A stretch of 60,000 bases of DNA from Diphasiastrum complanatum (GCA_029204225.1 CM055093.1:31323777-31383776); one strand, 5' to 3'; counted from the first letter of the stretch, positions 11,285 to 23,962 are shown. Made by a program: numbers and translations. The notes: generated by a model from the sequence alone, not told the origin.

Positions 11285-14200
11285 TATGTTAGATGACATA
11301 CTTTTGAGCTACGATCAAAAGTATTAGTGTTATAATATTTTAATAATACAAAAGACATCTTGCATGAATTTTTAAAAGGTCTTTTTGGAGCTCAAAACTT
11401 TCTAATGTCAACATTAAATGATACTTCCAAAATATTGATTGAACACTCGTGACTTGGTGCTCTATCAAATCATTCTTCTAGATAGAACTTGGCTTGCTCA
11501 TGTTTCTTGCATAATAGAAATCCACGGAAGTGAAGACCTCCTGTCTGTGGCGAGTGTTGTCTTTTTACTTCTCTTGAATAATTCTGAGAGTATAATACAC
11601 GATCAGTATTACAACAGTCTCTCTTTCTTATGCATGGTAGCGCTCAGAATCCACACATAGATGCCAGGAACTTCTGCTCAGGTAGTGCTCAGATCGCTCA
11701 AAAGACTGTTCATGTGGCTTATCGATAGTTTTATCTACTCTCCATTAGCTGTTGTTGGCAAGTACTTCAGATAATCTCAAGGTAGGAGTTTTTGCTTCAA
11801 GGTAGATATTGACTTTTTCCAACTGCTTGCTCAATGTGGGTAGTCATAACAGCGATTGAGACCATGGGAGATAACAATAGACTCTTCATGCATGAATCTG
11901 CAACATTAGTTTCTGCTTTTTTACTTTATTCTACACTACTCAATCCCTTCTGAGCTGATATACTCTTACTGTCAACGCTCCGTTATTTGTTTCTTTAGAA
12001 ATGAGTTGGTAGCAAGTACTTGCAGCATTGGAATGTTCTTCATAACCTGAGCTGGAAAGACAACTAAGGCTCATTGGTCGTGATGGCCTCTTGATCAATC
12101 AATAATTGGTAGCTACAGCCTCGCTCCCTCTCTATTAACACATAAAAGCCAGAAGGCCCACACCTCCAACGGATGCATGACGGCTTCAAGCGCATGCTAA
12201 TTGCTAGGTTGGATCCAAACAAGGCTCCAATTTCTGATTGTAATGGAACATGGGCTACTCAGATTGCCTACACACACAAGATGCTTCTTGGTTAGCTTAT
12301 TGTCACTCCATCTCCATGATTTAGTAGCAACTCTCCTTTACCCGACTCTCATACTCTTGAAAAGAGCAATTCACTCCTTCAACAATTTCAACAACGAGTT
12401 CCCAAATAGTATCACGCCCTCCTTTTACTCACACTCAGAAGGATAACATTTCGAGTTGCAGCTCTCTCTCTGTATCTCCTACAGCAACATCACTAGACTC
12501 ACAAAATTTTCACTCTTCATTGTCCTCTCACGTCTTCTCTTCTACTCTTCAAAACTCACTCTCTTTCCTTCGTAGGAGACCCCCCCTCTTATATTCTTTT
12601 CCATGTGAAGGATATTTTTGCCTTTTCTTGAAAACCTCCCTTCAAAGTGTTGTTTGGCCTTCCTTTTGGAGTTTCACTTTTTCTTGATGATTCCGAGTTT
12701 TGAACTTCATTTCCGAAGTTGCCCAATATGACTTTGCGGAATGAGTTTCAGGTATTCCAAAAAAGAAAGGTGAGTCTGGCGTTTGTTGGCAGTTTCCATC
12801 ATGAAAATTTCATACAACTTTCCATGTAGCACTTTGATACTCAAACTGAAGAATTGCATTGAGATTTTCTCTGTCAACCTTCATTTGCAAAATTCTTATG
12901 TGAAGTTTGGTCCGTCTTTCCTCTTGAAGTTTTCAATAGCTCCTACCCTTCAAGTTTATTTTTAAGATTTGGACCGTTATCTGTTTGAGGTCAACTTTTT
13001 CTCTTTGAAAGTGAAATGCTAACCTTTTTCTTCATTTGTCAGGAACCTTTTTTCATATATGTCCAAACTTTGTTAGGAGTAGTTTATTGTCAGAATATTT
13101 GTCACCTTTTTTTACACGTGGAGTATCTAAAAGAGAATAAGGGCACCATTGACCTAGGAGTCTGTCAACATCTGTCTTTATTATCCCTAGTGCTTAATGA
13201 CGTTCTCATCTTCCAGTCTATTTTATTTTCATGATTGTTGTCCTGATCCTGTCTATGGAATATGTGTCACATCATCATGATCCTTGCGAAGTTCTCTTTG
13301 TCTTTGCGGTGTTCATGATCCTTGCGATGTTCATTTTCAACACACTTCACATGCTTGTGAAGGGTGGTAGCCATTTTTGACACACCCAGTAACTCCTCAA
13401 CATTTTCATAAATTTATTACATAGACTGGTTCTTTTTCAAATTAATCCATTTCCCATAACTATCGAGCATATTTTGTTTAACCCAATAAAACTCAGTATT
13501 TTTGGCTTTGAAAACTATGAGTTTTACTTGGCGTCTAGGTAGAACCTCGAATCCCAGTGTTATTGATGGAGATGAAAATTTTGCCTATCATTCTCCAAAT
13601 TTCCTATGTGCGTGTTGTGTTGATGACCGATTTTGGTAGAAAATACCCTGCCTGAAACACCTTGTTGATGGTTCTACTCATATCACTCGTTTTATTCTCA
13701 TTTTTTATGTATTTGAACGGTACGATAGTGGTGTTGTTGTTGATGCTATGTTCCGTGACTGAGATTTCCCTAGTTGGCAAACGGGATCAAAATGCACCGT
13801 GGGTTTTTATTAACAGAATGTCATAAGTACATTGAAAGTGTTGTTTACATGCTTCTAATCTACTTGAAAAATATTCATAGAAATTTAAAATTCTACTTTG
13901 GCCATTATTGGACAGGCCGGATTCCCAAACTATAAATATAGTACATACAATAATGTACAATAATCGGCCATTTTAGCCCGATTTTATCATGAAAATGTTA
14001 AAAATTGCATAATTCAAGTCCGATTTTCTATGATAAAAAATCGGCTAACATGGCCATATCCACTGGGGGGTGGGGTCCCCACACCAAGGGCCCAGAATCT
14101 CTGATTTCGCACTTGCAATAGGCTTTTACTTAGATACTCAGCAACAATGTTCAAGTGGTTCTTTCAGCATATGTTCCATGATCTTTCAGCTTTTGAATCA

Positions 14201-14872
14201 GATCTGCTCTTTGAAATTCCTGCAATCCAACCCACCAGTGATCCTAATTGGCTTTATGCACCCATTCCCAACAGTGTTAGAAAAAATGCCCACTGTCAGG
14301 CCCATGCATAAGGTGGCATGCATATGCAATTCAGGAGTGTATGGTGTAAGAGCATGAATGTATTTTCTCATAATAGTGTCTAAAGTGTCGATTGTTGTGA
14401 ATGCATTTGGTAGACCCCATCTAGAGTGTTTGAAGTTGCTCTTCTAGTAACTTTGACTTCCTAATTTCTTATTTATACAAGACAACTCCCTAGAAGTTGT
14501 TTGATTAAAATATTCTCAATTTTTTTTTTAAATACTAAAACTACTTTGAAGATTTCTGATTCTATTCGTCTTCTTGATCAAAAATCTTTTTTTTTTTTTT
14601 CAAAAGATTATAGAACTAATCAAAGATGCCTATTCTAAGTTGATCAAGAAAAAGCTTCGAACATCGCGAAGATGTGATATATCCAAAAGTAACTCTAACT
14701 AAAGAATTTAGAACAATTTTTTTTTTTCGAAATATCTAAGAAAAATATGATACGAGTGACGATCTATCCTAAATACAACTATGAAACTCTCCTGGTGTCC
14801 AATAGAGCTTCACCCAATTCTCACTCTTTTTTTTTTTTGTATTTTAATATACACATTCTCAAGTGTCCATTG
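11285..14872. other. Unassigned 3.6 kb at the left of the retroelement block
   Basis: I see no recognisable protein. The longest frames are about 60-95 codons with no known motif. It begins TGTTAGATGAC after the junction, which could be an LTR edge, but I found no partner. A small hairpin, CCGATTTT with AAAATCGG, lies near 14022-14046. Long T runs lie near 14520, 14590, 14720 and 14830. The copy at 36601-40188 is almost identical. Confidence 0.4.
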
Positions 14873-15890
14873 CTACTCGTAAGCCTGCTTGCAAGCTTTT
14901 GTCCTACTGGCTAGGGCCTTTTCGATCCTTCCATAGACTAGTGCTTTGATGTTGTCGATAAACATAGGGTCAGCTCCTTCCAAGAATTGATGTTGGAACA
15001 TCTCATTCAATGTTTTATGCTCCTTGGCTGATCTGTCCCTGACCTTGAGATAGAACACTAAATTAAATCCTTCTTTTAGAGGCTCATTGGGGTTGCACCA
15101 TCTTTGTCTTATCTGCAAGTCGGGAGGTCTATTTGATGTCCCCCATGATAATAATAACCACTCCCATAGCCATTTCGCATAATGGGCACTTAGTCTGATG
15201 ATGTCTTTTTTATGATTCCGTGCGGTAATGACAAACTTCTGAAGGATGTCACAAGTCATTCCATACGTGTCATAAGATCCTGGTATTATTGGCCATTGTG
15301 TTCTTTGTCGATGATTAGTAGAAGGTCGTAGTTGATAGTCCTAATAACTAAGAGAAAACTCCATGGCTGGTATATAGAGGAAGTAGGAGTCCAAATCTTC
15401 AAAGAATGCTTCATTTGCAATTAATTTTTTCCAGTTTTGGAGGGTAATTTAGAATATGCCCTCTAGTTATCGATTTTTTTCTCTCTCGGTGGCTCTGTTG
15501 TGACCGATACTCATCTAGCTGCCTAGCCAATAAGTGATTATTATACTCTGCTGAAGTGGCTTTTGTAGTTAGTCAAGCTATGGTTTTCTCTTGGCTTTTG
15601 ATATGCATGAGATGTCGTGTTTGCTATATTTCATTTTCTTCTTTGAAGCTTCGACATTTCTTTTTCCATCTCTCCGCCGCTTTTTCTAAGGTGTAGATCT
15701 CATTACTTTGACGAATATTGAGGTTTTTTGCATTTTTGAGTTTTTGCTTCAAGTTGTGGATTTGTTGGGCGTGTCGTTCTCGTTCTTTGGAAAGTATTAC
15801 AGCCATTGCCTCACTTGATTTCTTAGGTTCTTGATTAACAGACGCCTCATCTCCTGTAGTAGTCATGTCTTGGTGAACAAGATTCCTCAT
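14873..15890 (-). pseudogene. Decayed reading frame with N-terminal coiled coil, copy I
   Basis: On the minus strand a frame starts at 15890, runs about 88 codons with Glu/Lys/Gln-rich heptads (coiled coil) and is then broken. It resumes after a stop at 15624 and, past a 1-bp frame difference near 15431 relative to copy II, ends as a 128-codon stretch at 15259-14873 rich in Trp, Arg and Lys. In copy II the three segments stay in one frame of about 339 codons with internal stops. I do not recognise the family. Its position downstream of gypsy gag-RT on the same strand suggests an extra retroelement ORF, but a captured host gene is possible. Confidence 0.45.
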
Positions 15891-15989
15891 GTTGTTTTAG
15901 AAATTGGTTGGGACAATGCAGTGGTGTTAACAACATGTAGTATTTTTCCAGTCCATTTTTTTAAAAAAATATGTGATTCATGCTTCCAT

Positions 15990-16375
15990 AGCTGAGCTGA
16001 AACTCGAAAAATACCAGAAACTTGAAAAATTGAAAAAAATGAAAAACTCAAAAATCGTGAAAACTCGAAATTTTTTCAAAAAAACTCAAAAAATTCAGAG
16101 AGACTCGAAAATATCGAAAAAACTCAAAAAATTTCAAAAATTGAAGAGCCTTGAAAAAACTGCGAATAGACTCGAAAAATTCCAATAGACTCGAAAAAAA
16201 GTGGAGAAACTCGATAATATTTTTGAGGAACTCGAAAATTTTTTGAATAACTCAAAAATTTTCGAGAGACTCGAAATCTCAAAAAACTCTAAATAACTCG
16301 GAAATCTTGAAAAACTCTGAATAACTCAAAAAATTTCGAGAGACTTAGAAATTTCGGAGAGACTCGAAAAACCCT
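15990..16375 (+). repeat. ACTCGAAAA repeat field, copy I
   Basis: About 20 degenerate copies of the core (G)ACTCGAAAAATT, separated by 8-25 A-rich bases. The strong strand asymmetry (A on plus, T on minus) and constant CTCGA core point to an expanded short repeat. It lies between the coiled-coil remnant and the tRNA-like piece. Confidence 0.85.
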
Positions 16376-16387
16376 AAACCGTAAACC

Positions 16388-16448
16388 GGAGCGGGAGATT
16401 GTGGGTTCGTTCCCATTGCCTTATCCATTGGGCCATGGAGTTGCTCCC
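16388..16448. other. Inverted tRNA-Arg-like halves
   Basis: The plus strand has AGATTGTGGGTTCGTTCCCA (16396-16415), like the T arm of plant tRNA-Arg. The minus strand of 16419-16442 reads AACTCCATGGCCCAATGGAT then AAGG, like its 5' end and D arm with an A box. The halves face each other, with GGAGC/GCTCC at the outer ends. It cannot fold as a normal tRNA, so it is not called a tRNA gene. The match is from memory of plant tRNA-Arg. Confidence 0.4.
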
Positions 16449-17291
16449 CACCCCACTGTACTATTTCTATTTCCAATTTTTTTCTCTCAATCCCTTCTAC
16501 ATGCTCCTATATTATACACACATGTCCCTCCCATTTTTCTTTTCATAAAGTGCATAATGCATGGCATGGATGCAATCATTCAAGTTGCAGCAAATGTTTA
16601 AAAACATCTTGTGTCTAATATGATGCATGTGACTGAGAGGTTTGTTGCATGTCTTGCCATCATCGAGGATAGGGTATCTAGTAACTGTACTTCATTAGAT
16701 TGCATATGCACATTGATTATACTAAAGATTTTTTTTTTTTCAATAAAGAAATGTCAGAACACTAAACCATAAAATCTACAACCACAAACAAAAAAATAAA
16801 AAAAAAACAAACTCAAAATTACTGTATTGACCCTCACCCCCTAAGGACAAGGGTGGATTTTCATGACCTTATAAATCATCCAACATCAATCTTATTTTTG
16901 GATATTCACTATGTGTTTCAGCCCTACTCTGTGATTCAGTATTTCTCTTTCTATTCCTTTTTAGCACATCTGGTCGTTCACATACATGATAAAGAACTAA
17001 ATCTCTATTTGACGCCAACCAACGATGATGATGATGGTAGGTCAACTACTTATAAAGAGCAATTTTTTTGAGTTTGTCAGATATATCGCTTATGCCATAA
17101 GGCTCATCACCATCATCTATAGATATATCCACATTAGGGAGAAGCATTTGGTCAGCTTGGGTGTATGATTAGGGACAAACCCTTTTTGGGCCAGGGGAAT
17201 ATCCTGTCACAATTTTTTTCCATATTCAGATTTCTCTTACAATGACCCAGTCATAGGGTAGATTATTGAGACATAGGCCATCACATAGTTT
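16449..17291. other. Unassigned stretch next to gypsy RT, copy I
   Basis: No gene called. The minus strand just downstream of the RT fragment reads as broken Asp-rich coding-like sequence with several stops (17071-17290), possibly further decayed pol. The rest is A/T-rich with homopolymer runs near 16731 and 16795. Confidence 0.3.
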
Positions 17292-18560
17292 CTATCCTTT
17301 TAAGAAAGATTGTAATTGGATTACAGTGGAGGGTGACATAATGGCTAGAAGCATCACGATCTTTTCTGGATCAATGGCTATACCATAATAGCTAATGACA
17401 TGCCCTAATAGCACACCACAGGGTACTCCAAATATGCATTTGTTGGCATTTAGGGATATACAAGTAGTAGCACACTTTTGAAAATATTTTTTAAGTATCA
17501 CTAAATGCTCTTTAACAAAAGTTGCTCCACATAAATCATCCATAAAGGTTTTCAAGTTTTTGTCTAGGATATCTTCAAAATTTTCATTCATAAACCTTTG
17601 ATATGTGGCTGGAGCATTTGATAAACGGAAAGGCATAACATGATAGGCAAAAACTCCGAAGGTGGTGGTGAAAGTGGTCTTAAGCTTATCTTCTTCGGCA
17701 ATGGCTATTTGGTTATAGCCAGCAAAATAGTCCATGAAAGAATAGATTTCTCTTCCTGCCAATTCTTCTAGCATTTAGTCTATAAAAGACAATGCATAAT
17801 ACTCTTTTCTCGTATGTTTGTTTAGTTGCTTATAGTTGACACATACTCGAATTTGAGTAGAATTATTTTTTGGTTATGGGACTATCAGTGAACACCATTC
17901 AGTATTGCCCATCTCACTATTGTTGACTCTCTTGATGGCATCGACGCAGGCTACTTGAAAAGACACATATTTGTCTCTTCGCTTCATTTGTTGTCTGATT
18001 TCCTTAGGTAATCCTGCCATGAACCAGGTCATGACACTATGGTTTGGGATGCTATCAAGGTCACATCCACCACGCAATCTTTTGATCCGCTCAATACAAT
18101 CATGTAGGGACTCATTTTTCTTATCCATATAGATTCGGCCCAATTGCAAGAATGGATCGGAAAGAAAGCGGGTGGTTTTGAATTTTGTGATAAATTCAAC
18201 CTGTAAAATATTCCAATTATCACGTTTGTTTTGCTCAAGATTGAAATGCCAATCTTTAGCGGTATCGATTAAGCACAAATTGAAGTATCTTAATAGCTCT
18301 TGCGGGCTATCGTCTCCATAGTCTCTACATTCTTGGGTGTATATCTGTAGAAAACGTCGTGGATCTCCCTTGCCATCAAACCTAGGAAGGTCGATTTTGG
18401 AAAAAATTTGGATTGCATGGGGCACAAACAGCCTAGGATTGTCCATTGGCAGTTGATCTATGCCAACTGGTTCGGGTAATATCTCGATTGGTACGTTGAC
18501 AAACTCTTCGAGTTCAGGGAGATCCAGGGTGGATAATCTCCTTCCGGATCTCAGATGCAT
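17292..18560 (-). pseudogene. Ty3/gypsy gag fused to reverse transcriptase, copy I
   Basis: The minus-strand frame from 18560 encodes a retrotransposon gag domain (FDGKGDPRRFL, then DTAKDWHFNL, FLSDPFLQLGR, WFMAGLPKEIRQQM). At about residue 215 it passes directly into the start of an RT domain (EWCSLIVP), with no CCHC knuckle or protease. A stop follows (around 17871) and the same frame continues with RCVxYKQLN-type sequence. A second TAA stands at 17775, where the family has Gln in FIDQMLE. Then comes the RT core with FMDYFAGYNQI and the catalytic FMDD box. It ends at FLKG without RNase H or integrase. Dead, deletion-derived; the family is plant Ty3/gypsy. Confidence 0.85.
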
Positions 18561-18829
18561 ACAACGGAACTGTTGTTGGGACTATTTTGAATATTTTCAT
18601 CTTTTGGATATTTTTTATCTTTCAGAGTATAGGTGATCAGGTGCCGGATCTGATAAGGGATCTAACCAATGTGATGATGAATCTTGGATCAAGATCAGAT
18701 CAAGATTGAAATAAAAGTCGAACGAACGGTGGTGTAATTGCGAATCTAAAGGGCAATAAAAAAAAATGAAAATATAGAAAGATACAAATGAATTCTGATT
18801 GTGAATAGATCAAGAAAAATTCTAGAATC
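18561..18829. other. Gypsy leader, proximal part
   Basis: Untranslated sequence between the gag start and the repeat-rich leader. Super-unit II diverges abruptly from position 18601 equivalent onward (43914/43915). Confidence 0.4.
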
Positions 18830-19345
18830 TGATGACGAGTTATAAAAGGGGAGTAATAGCACGCGCAAGTAGTAGGATTATAGCTCGCCGAGCTATCTAC
18901 TTGTTAAAAATGATGATCAGAACAATTTGTGAAGATGATGAGTAATGAGAAATTGATGGCGAGTAATGGCTCTAATGACAAGTAATAAAATTATAACTCG
19001 CCAATCTCTCAAATGATAGATCTATATATGTTCTCAAGCCATAGTTCTGATGGCGAGTAAAGTTAATGATTAAAAATAAAAAAACTCTGATGGCGAGTAA
19101 TAGCCTAATAATTCGCCGATCACCAAAATGATAGCTCTGAAGCTGCTATTCACCCTACTCTGATGGCGAGTAGTTTTAAAAAGCTCTCTAGCGAGTAATA
19201 GGTGGTAGAGTCAGTAATGTCTCTGATGGCAAGTTATAATTTATAACTCACCAAGCTCATAGAATAGTTTTTGGAGCCTGCATAGCACTCTGGAGAAGTG
19301 GCGAGAAAAAACAGTAAAGAAAAAATAGAAAAAAGTCTGTTGCCG
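18830..19345 (-). repeat. GGCGAGTAAT motif array in gypsy leader
   Basis: About nine copies of (CTCTGAT)GGCGAGTAATA or close variants (near 18835, 18959, 18977, 19049, 19094, 19164, 19190, 19232, 19343). They are interleaved with reverse-complement-like TATAACTCGCC (near 18887, 18997, 19117, 19250). The mix of both orientations could form several hairpins in the leader RNA. Present only in super-unit I. Confidence 0.7.
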
Positions 19346-19423
19346 AGTAATAAACTTGTGAAAATGCAAGAAAAATTCAAGCAAAAGGCAACCAAAAATC
19401 CATCTAACAGTAGCTTAGCACCG

Positions 19424-19443
19424 TCTCCCAGGCAATGACGCCA
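19424..19443 (-). other. Primer binding site of minus-strand gypsy element
   Basis: The minus strand reads TGGCGTCATTGCCTGGGAGA, close to the TGGCGCCGTTGCCGGGGA primer site typical of plant Tat/Athila-type gypsy elements. The LTR would end at 19450 (TG on the plus strand, CA on the minus strand), six or seven A/T bases away. Confidence 0.7.
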
Positions 19444-19449
19444 AAAAAA

Positions 19450-19860
19450 TGTTGGACCCTTTCCATACCTCCCTTTTCGTAGCGATCAAGAGAGCAAGGT
19501 TAGGGTTTGGATCTCCAACCGGGTGAGTTGTGGTGTAGTATGGGCTTCGATCCAATGGGGAGGGGGTTAAACTACAAATCTAAATGAGAACTAAGCCTAC
19601 AAGGGTGTCAATCTTGGCATCTGATCTGATGGTGGAATGGATCAGTTTGAAAATAGGGTGCTTGACACTCTCCTTAACTCTTTTGAGAGTTTTGATATGT
19701 GAAGATCCTCTTCTTGGACCTTGGCTTTTCTTAGACTGTTTAGGCTCTTTGAACTCTAAGCCTTCTCCTCTCGAGGCTCAGTTTCTCGTGGCAGGGAAAC
19801 AATAGAAGTAGACTAACTAATAGATCATAGTGATCTCTCGTGAATGTGTTTAACTTCTAT
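19450..19860 (-). repeat. Probable 5' LTR (partial) of minus-strand gypsy element
   Basis: Begins TGTTGGACCC on the plus strand, which is GGGTCCAACA at the LTR end on the minus strand, next to the primer site. The other boundary is not defined, and no second LTR copy is visible to the left, so the extent is an estimate. Confidence 0.4.
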
Positions 19861-19864
19861 TTCT

Positions 19865-20327
19865 CCAGAAGTCGAATGAGAAAGCCTAGATTTTTCAAGA
19901 TAAGAATAAGACGCTCCAAGCCAAATCTGCAGAATTGTAGAAGAATTTTGATTCGTTGATAGCCGAACTTAATAAGGTCAAGGCAGAAAAGGCTTTTCTA
20001 CAGACCAAACTTCATGACGAAGGCTTAAAACAAATAAACACAAAAATGACCTTGCAGCTATGCAGCAACTCTGGTGTAATCTAGATAGATTCTTTGAAGC
20101 TGCAGTCTCTTCAAGATTAAATGTTGGAGAATTTTCGAGTTGAGTATCTTATTTAACTCACAAACGACAAAGCACTTGTTGAGGAGGAACTTGCTGAGCT
20201 GAAGGAGTTGTCAGTCGAAACGACTACTTTCTCCAGGCCAAATGCACACGAGGAGTACTCGCAAGCCCTGGAGAAGATCGAAGAATTGACTAAGCAGCTC
20301 CAAGCAACCTGAACTTGTATAGGGGTA
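19865..20327 (+). pseudogene. Coiled-coil coding remnant, plus strand
   Basis: Plus-strand translation gives Lys/Glu/Leu heptad pieces interrupted by stops. One segment has AELNKVKAEKAFLQTKL (about 19966-20010). A second has LVEEELAELKEL and later ALEKIEELTKQLQAT ending at a TGA (about 20167-20312). The pattern is a decayed coiled-coil protein, orientation opposite to the gypsy gag. Family unknown; present only in super-unit I. Confidence 0.45.
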
Positions 20328-20447
20328 GCAGATCATTTGGAGTATGCTGATGTGTGTGTGAAAATTTTTTATCTACAAAAAAAGTACAAGAGCTCAACAG
20401 CAGTTCAAAGACCAGATGCGCTATAGATTTCCACAGGCAGAAGGACG

Positions 20448-21510
<1,063 letters not shown>

Positions 21511-21684
21511 AACAACAAATGCTTCATTTGCAGTGAAGCAGGCCACTTTATGGTTGATTGTATGGTAAAAAAAAAGTACCATGCCGAATGCCTTGATTGT
21601 GTTAGAAAACACAATTTCAAAGACTATCCGAAACAATCCAATAAGATCCTACCTGCCTGCCATGTCCATTACTTATCCAATTAG
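21511..21684 (+). pseudogene. Retroelement CCHC zinc-knuckle remnant, copy I
   Basis: Plus-strand frame with CFICSEAGHFMVDC, a C-X2-C-X4-H-X4-C knuckle of the retroelement gag/nucleocapsid type. It is followed by CLDC and a Lys-rich tail and ends at TAG (21682-21684). It has no upstream gag frame, so it is a fragment. The copy at 45890-46063 is the same with Ala to Thr in the knuckle. Confidence 0.6.
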
Positions 21685-21771
21685 GATCCTCACAACAACA
21701 CAACACACGCAGCATAGCAACCAACCACTAAACCTGTTGCTCAATCGAGAAGTTCCTTGAAAACTTAAACA

Positions 21772-22085
21772 TTACCATTCCTTTGTCACCATGGTCTCCA
21801 TAGCTTTGCAGTTAGGATGGCCTAACCTTTTGTGCCATAATTCCACTTGAGTGAGCTCCTCCCTTGCCATGTTTACACTTACAACCATCACATTAGCATT
21901 CAATTTGAATAACCTCCCTTGCTTGAAACCACTAGGAATACATTTTTCATCTTTCAAGATAGAACATGCTCCATGCTTGAAATGTACATCTAATCCACTA
22001 TCCATAAGTTGTCCTACACTCAACAAATTCTTTGTAATTGAAGGTACATAAAGAACATTGCCTAGATCTACTTTTTTAGATGATC
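21772..22085 (-). pseudogene. Ty1/copia pol fragment (GAG-pre-integrase), copy I
   Basis: The minus strand reads DLGNVLYVPSITKNLLSVGQ and continues to LWHKRLGHPN, the GAG-pre-integrase and integrase zinc-binding region of copia polyproteins. Only about 105 codons remain. The right end coincides with the edge of the retroelement block. It is related to, but clearly different from, the copia element at 56239. Confidence 0.85.
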
Positions 22086-23734
22086 CATGAATGAACTAAC
22101 ATGATTATGCCTACCCTTCACACATGGGAACTATTTCCACGCAAGTGTGATTTCAATATGTCCATGAAAATGATAAGGCTAGATTTTGCATATTCTTTAC
22201 ACTTGGCCCATGCGAGTAGTGAAGAGATCACTCCTCAGTATGTCCACTAATTGAGACATCACCACATCACACAAGGACATGTATCTGTGAGTCCCACTTT
22301 CCACTTGATAGGGTAACAGGATGTGTAGAGCCTTACCAAAGAGAGATTTTGGCGAAGTTCTAGATCAATCATAGTGCCTCGTTTTGAATCTAAGAAATCT
22401 CTAAAAGAATGTAGTAAATGTAATAAAAGTTTTATGCAACAACCAAGAAAAACTTCTAGCTATTATTCAGTAACATTATCAATGGCTTTCTACCAAAGTT
22501 CAAATGAACAATATGTCTAGGAGTGGAATCTAAAAAGCTATGAATACAAAGAAAAAGACCAAAGATACCTCAAATTTATTGCATCTCCAGAAGAACGTAG
22601 TACATTGTATCTTAAATGGAAGAACTCACCTCCAATAGACAATGATAATAACCCACAACCTCAGCTACAAGATAGAAAAGAAAGTTTGTCACAAATTTTC
22701 TTTGTAATTCTCACACAAACTTTAAAAGAATCACTTTGTGACACAACTTCCTTTCCTTTGTCACATGGTGGCCATGCCTCCTAAGTGCCCATTTTCTCAA
22801 AAGTTGAAGGGCAAAATTTTGCCACATTTCTTAACACTTACTTCAATTCCACTATCAAAACCCATTGCCTTAGAACCCTTTCAACCTTGTTTGTCTCGTA
22901 GCTCCTATATGGAGAACACACACGTGTCAAATTTCTTTTTGAACTTGAAAAGCAAAATACATCTTTGTTGTGCTTGTGATCAAATAAACAACTACTAAGT
23001 CTTCATCTTTTCTATTAAAATAGTTGTCGTTTCAAGACTTTCCATGTTCTTGCATATCAAAATCTCAAATGGAGGCCTAGTCATCCAAAGTAGAAAATAA
23101 TAGTATTAATGAGATATTACAAAGTAAACAAAAGGAACCTATGAAAACTTTTTAAAACATACATAAGTTGATTTGTATATTTGCATGCGCATAAATTTTA
23201 GGATGAAAACAAACCAAAAAAATTTACATTCACTTGAATTATAACCAACACACAAGTAGATCAATGTTTCTTGTGATTGCTAGGGCCTACTTGCAAAGCG
23301 CAGGGGCCAAAAAAGAAATGTACGAAACCCCTTGAAAACATAGGCATATCAATTAGTGAATCCCCATGTCATGCAAAAATATTCTTGAATTGCAAAGAAA
23401 CAAATGTTCTATAAATGAATTCTACTAACACCCAAAACACATGCAAGTCAATGTTCAAGATCATATTGGTGAGAGTAGGAGCCTAAAAAAGAGAACATGT
23501 GTAAAATGTTGGAACTCAATGTTGGTCATACTCATAAAATTCAAATCCAATTAGTCTTACATTGACTTCTTCCCATTGAAATGGACCACGGCCCTCCGTG
23601 ATGAAGAGATTGGACATGGATAGAGATATTAATAGCTTAGGACACACATGGAGATATTGATCCATAGATCTTCGAAAAATACAAATATATGAAGGGACAC
23701 TTGCTCAAAATATTGTGGTGACAAAATTACGACA
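22086..23734. other. 5' flank of chitinase 2, no gene recognised
   Basis: Copy of 5530-7176 with scattered differences. Same short frames as in unit 1 (for example 22738-22998), not recognised. Confidence 0.5.
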
Positions 23735-23743
23735 TATAAAAGG
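23735..23743 (+). promoter_or_regulatory. Candidate TATA box of chitinase 2
   Basis: CATATAAAAGGAGAG at the position equivalent to 7177, 489 bp before the ATG. The greater distance is due to the longer GA tract. Confidence 0.45.
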
Positions 23744-23962
23744 AGAGGTGTGGATAGATATTTAATGGAACGGTGATAATGATATGAGGTCGTTAATAGT
23801 TTCTTGTTCTTGATGGTCAACAATTGGTTAAAATCCATCTCCCATGACATTGGCCATTTATTTGCTTCTCCAAATATCTTCTCAAAGTTCCATGTCTAGC
23901 CGACATTTTATGTGCTACTTAAATGCATCAATCTCATTCTAGTTTATCACACCTTTCTTAGT

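Noticed and set aside
11285-14872. Host gene in the left part of the retroelement block
   Set aside because: Searched both strands for long frames or exon-like pieces with known motifs and found none that I could support.
16396-16442. A functional tRNA-Arg gene
   Set aside because: The two tRNA-like halves are in opposite orientation and no anticodon arm lies between them.
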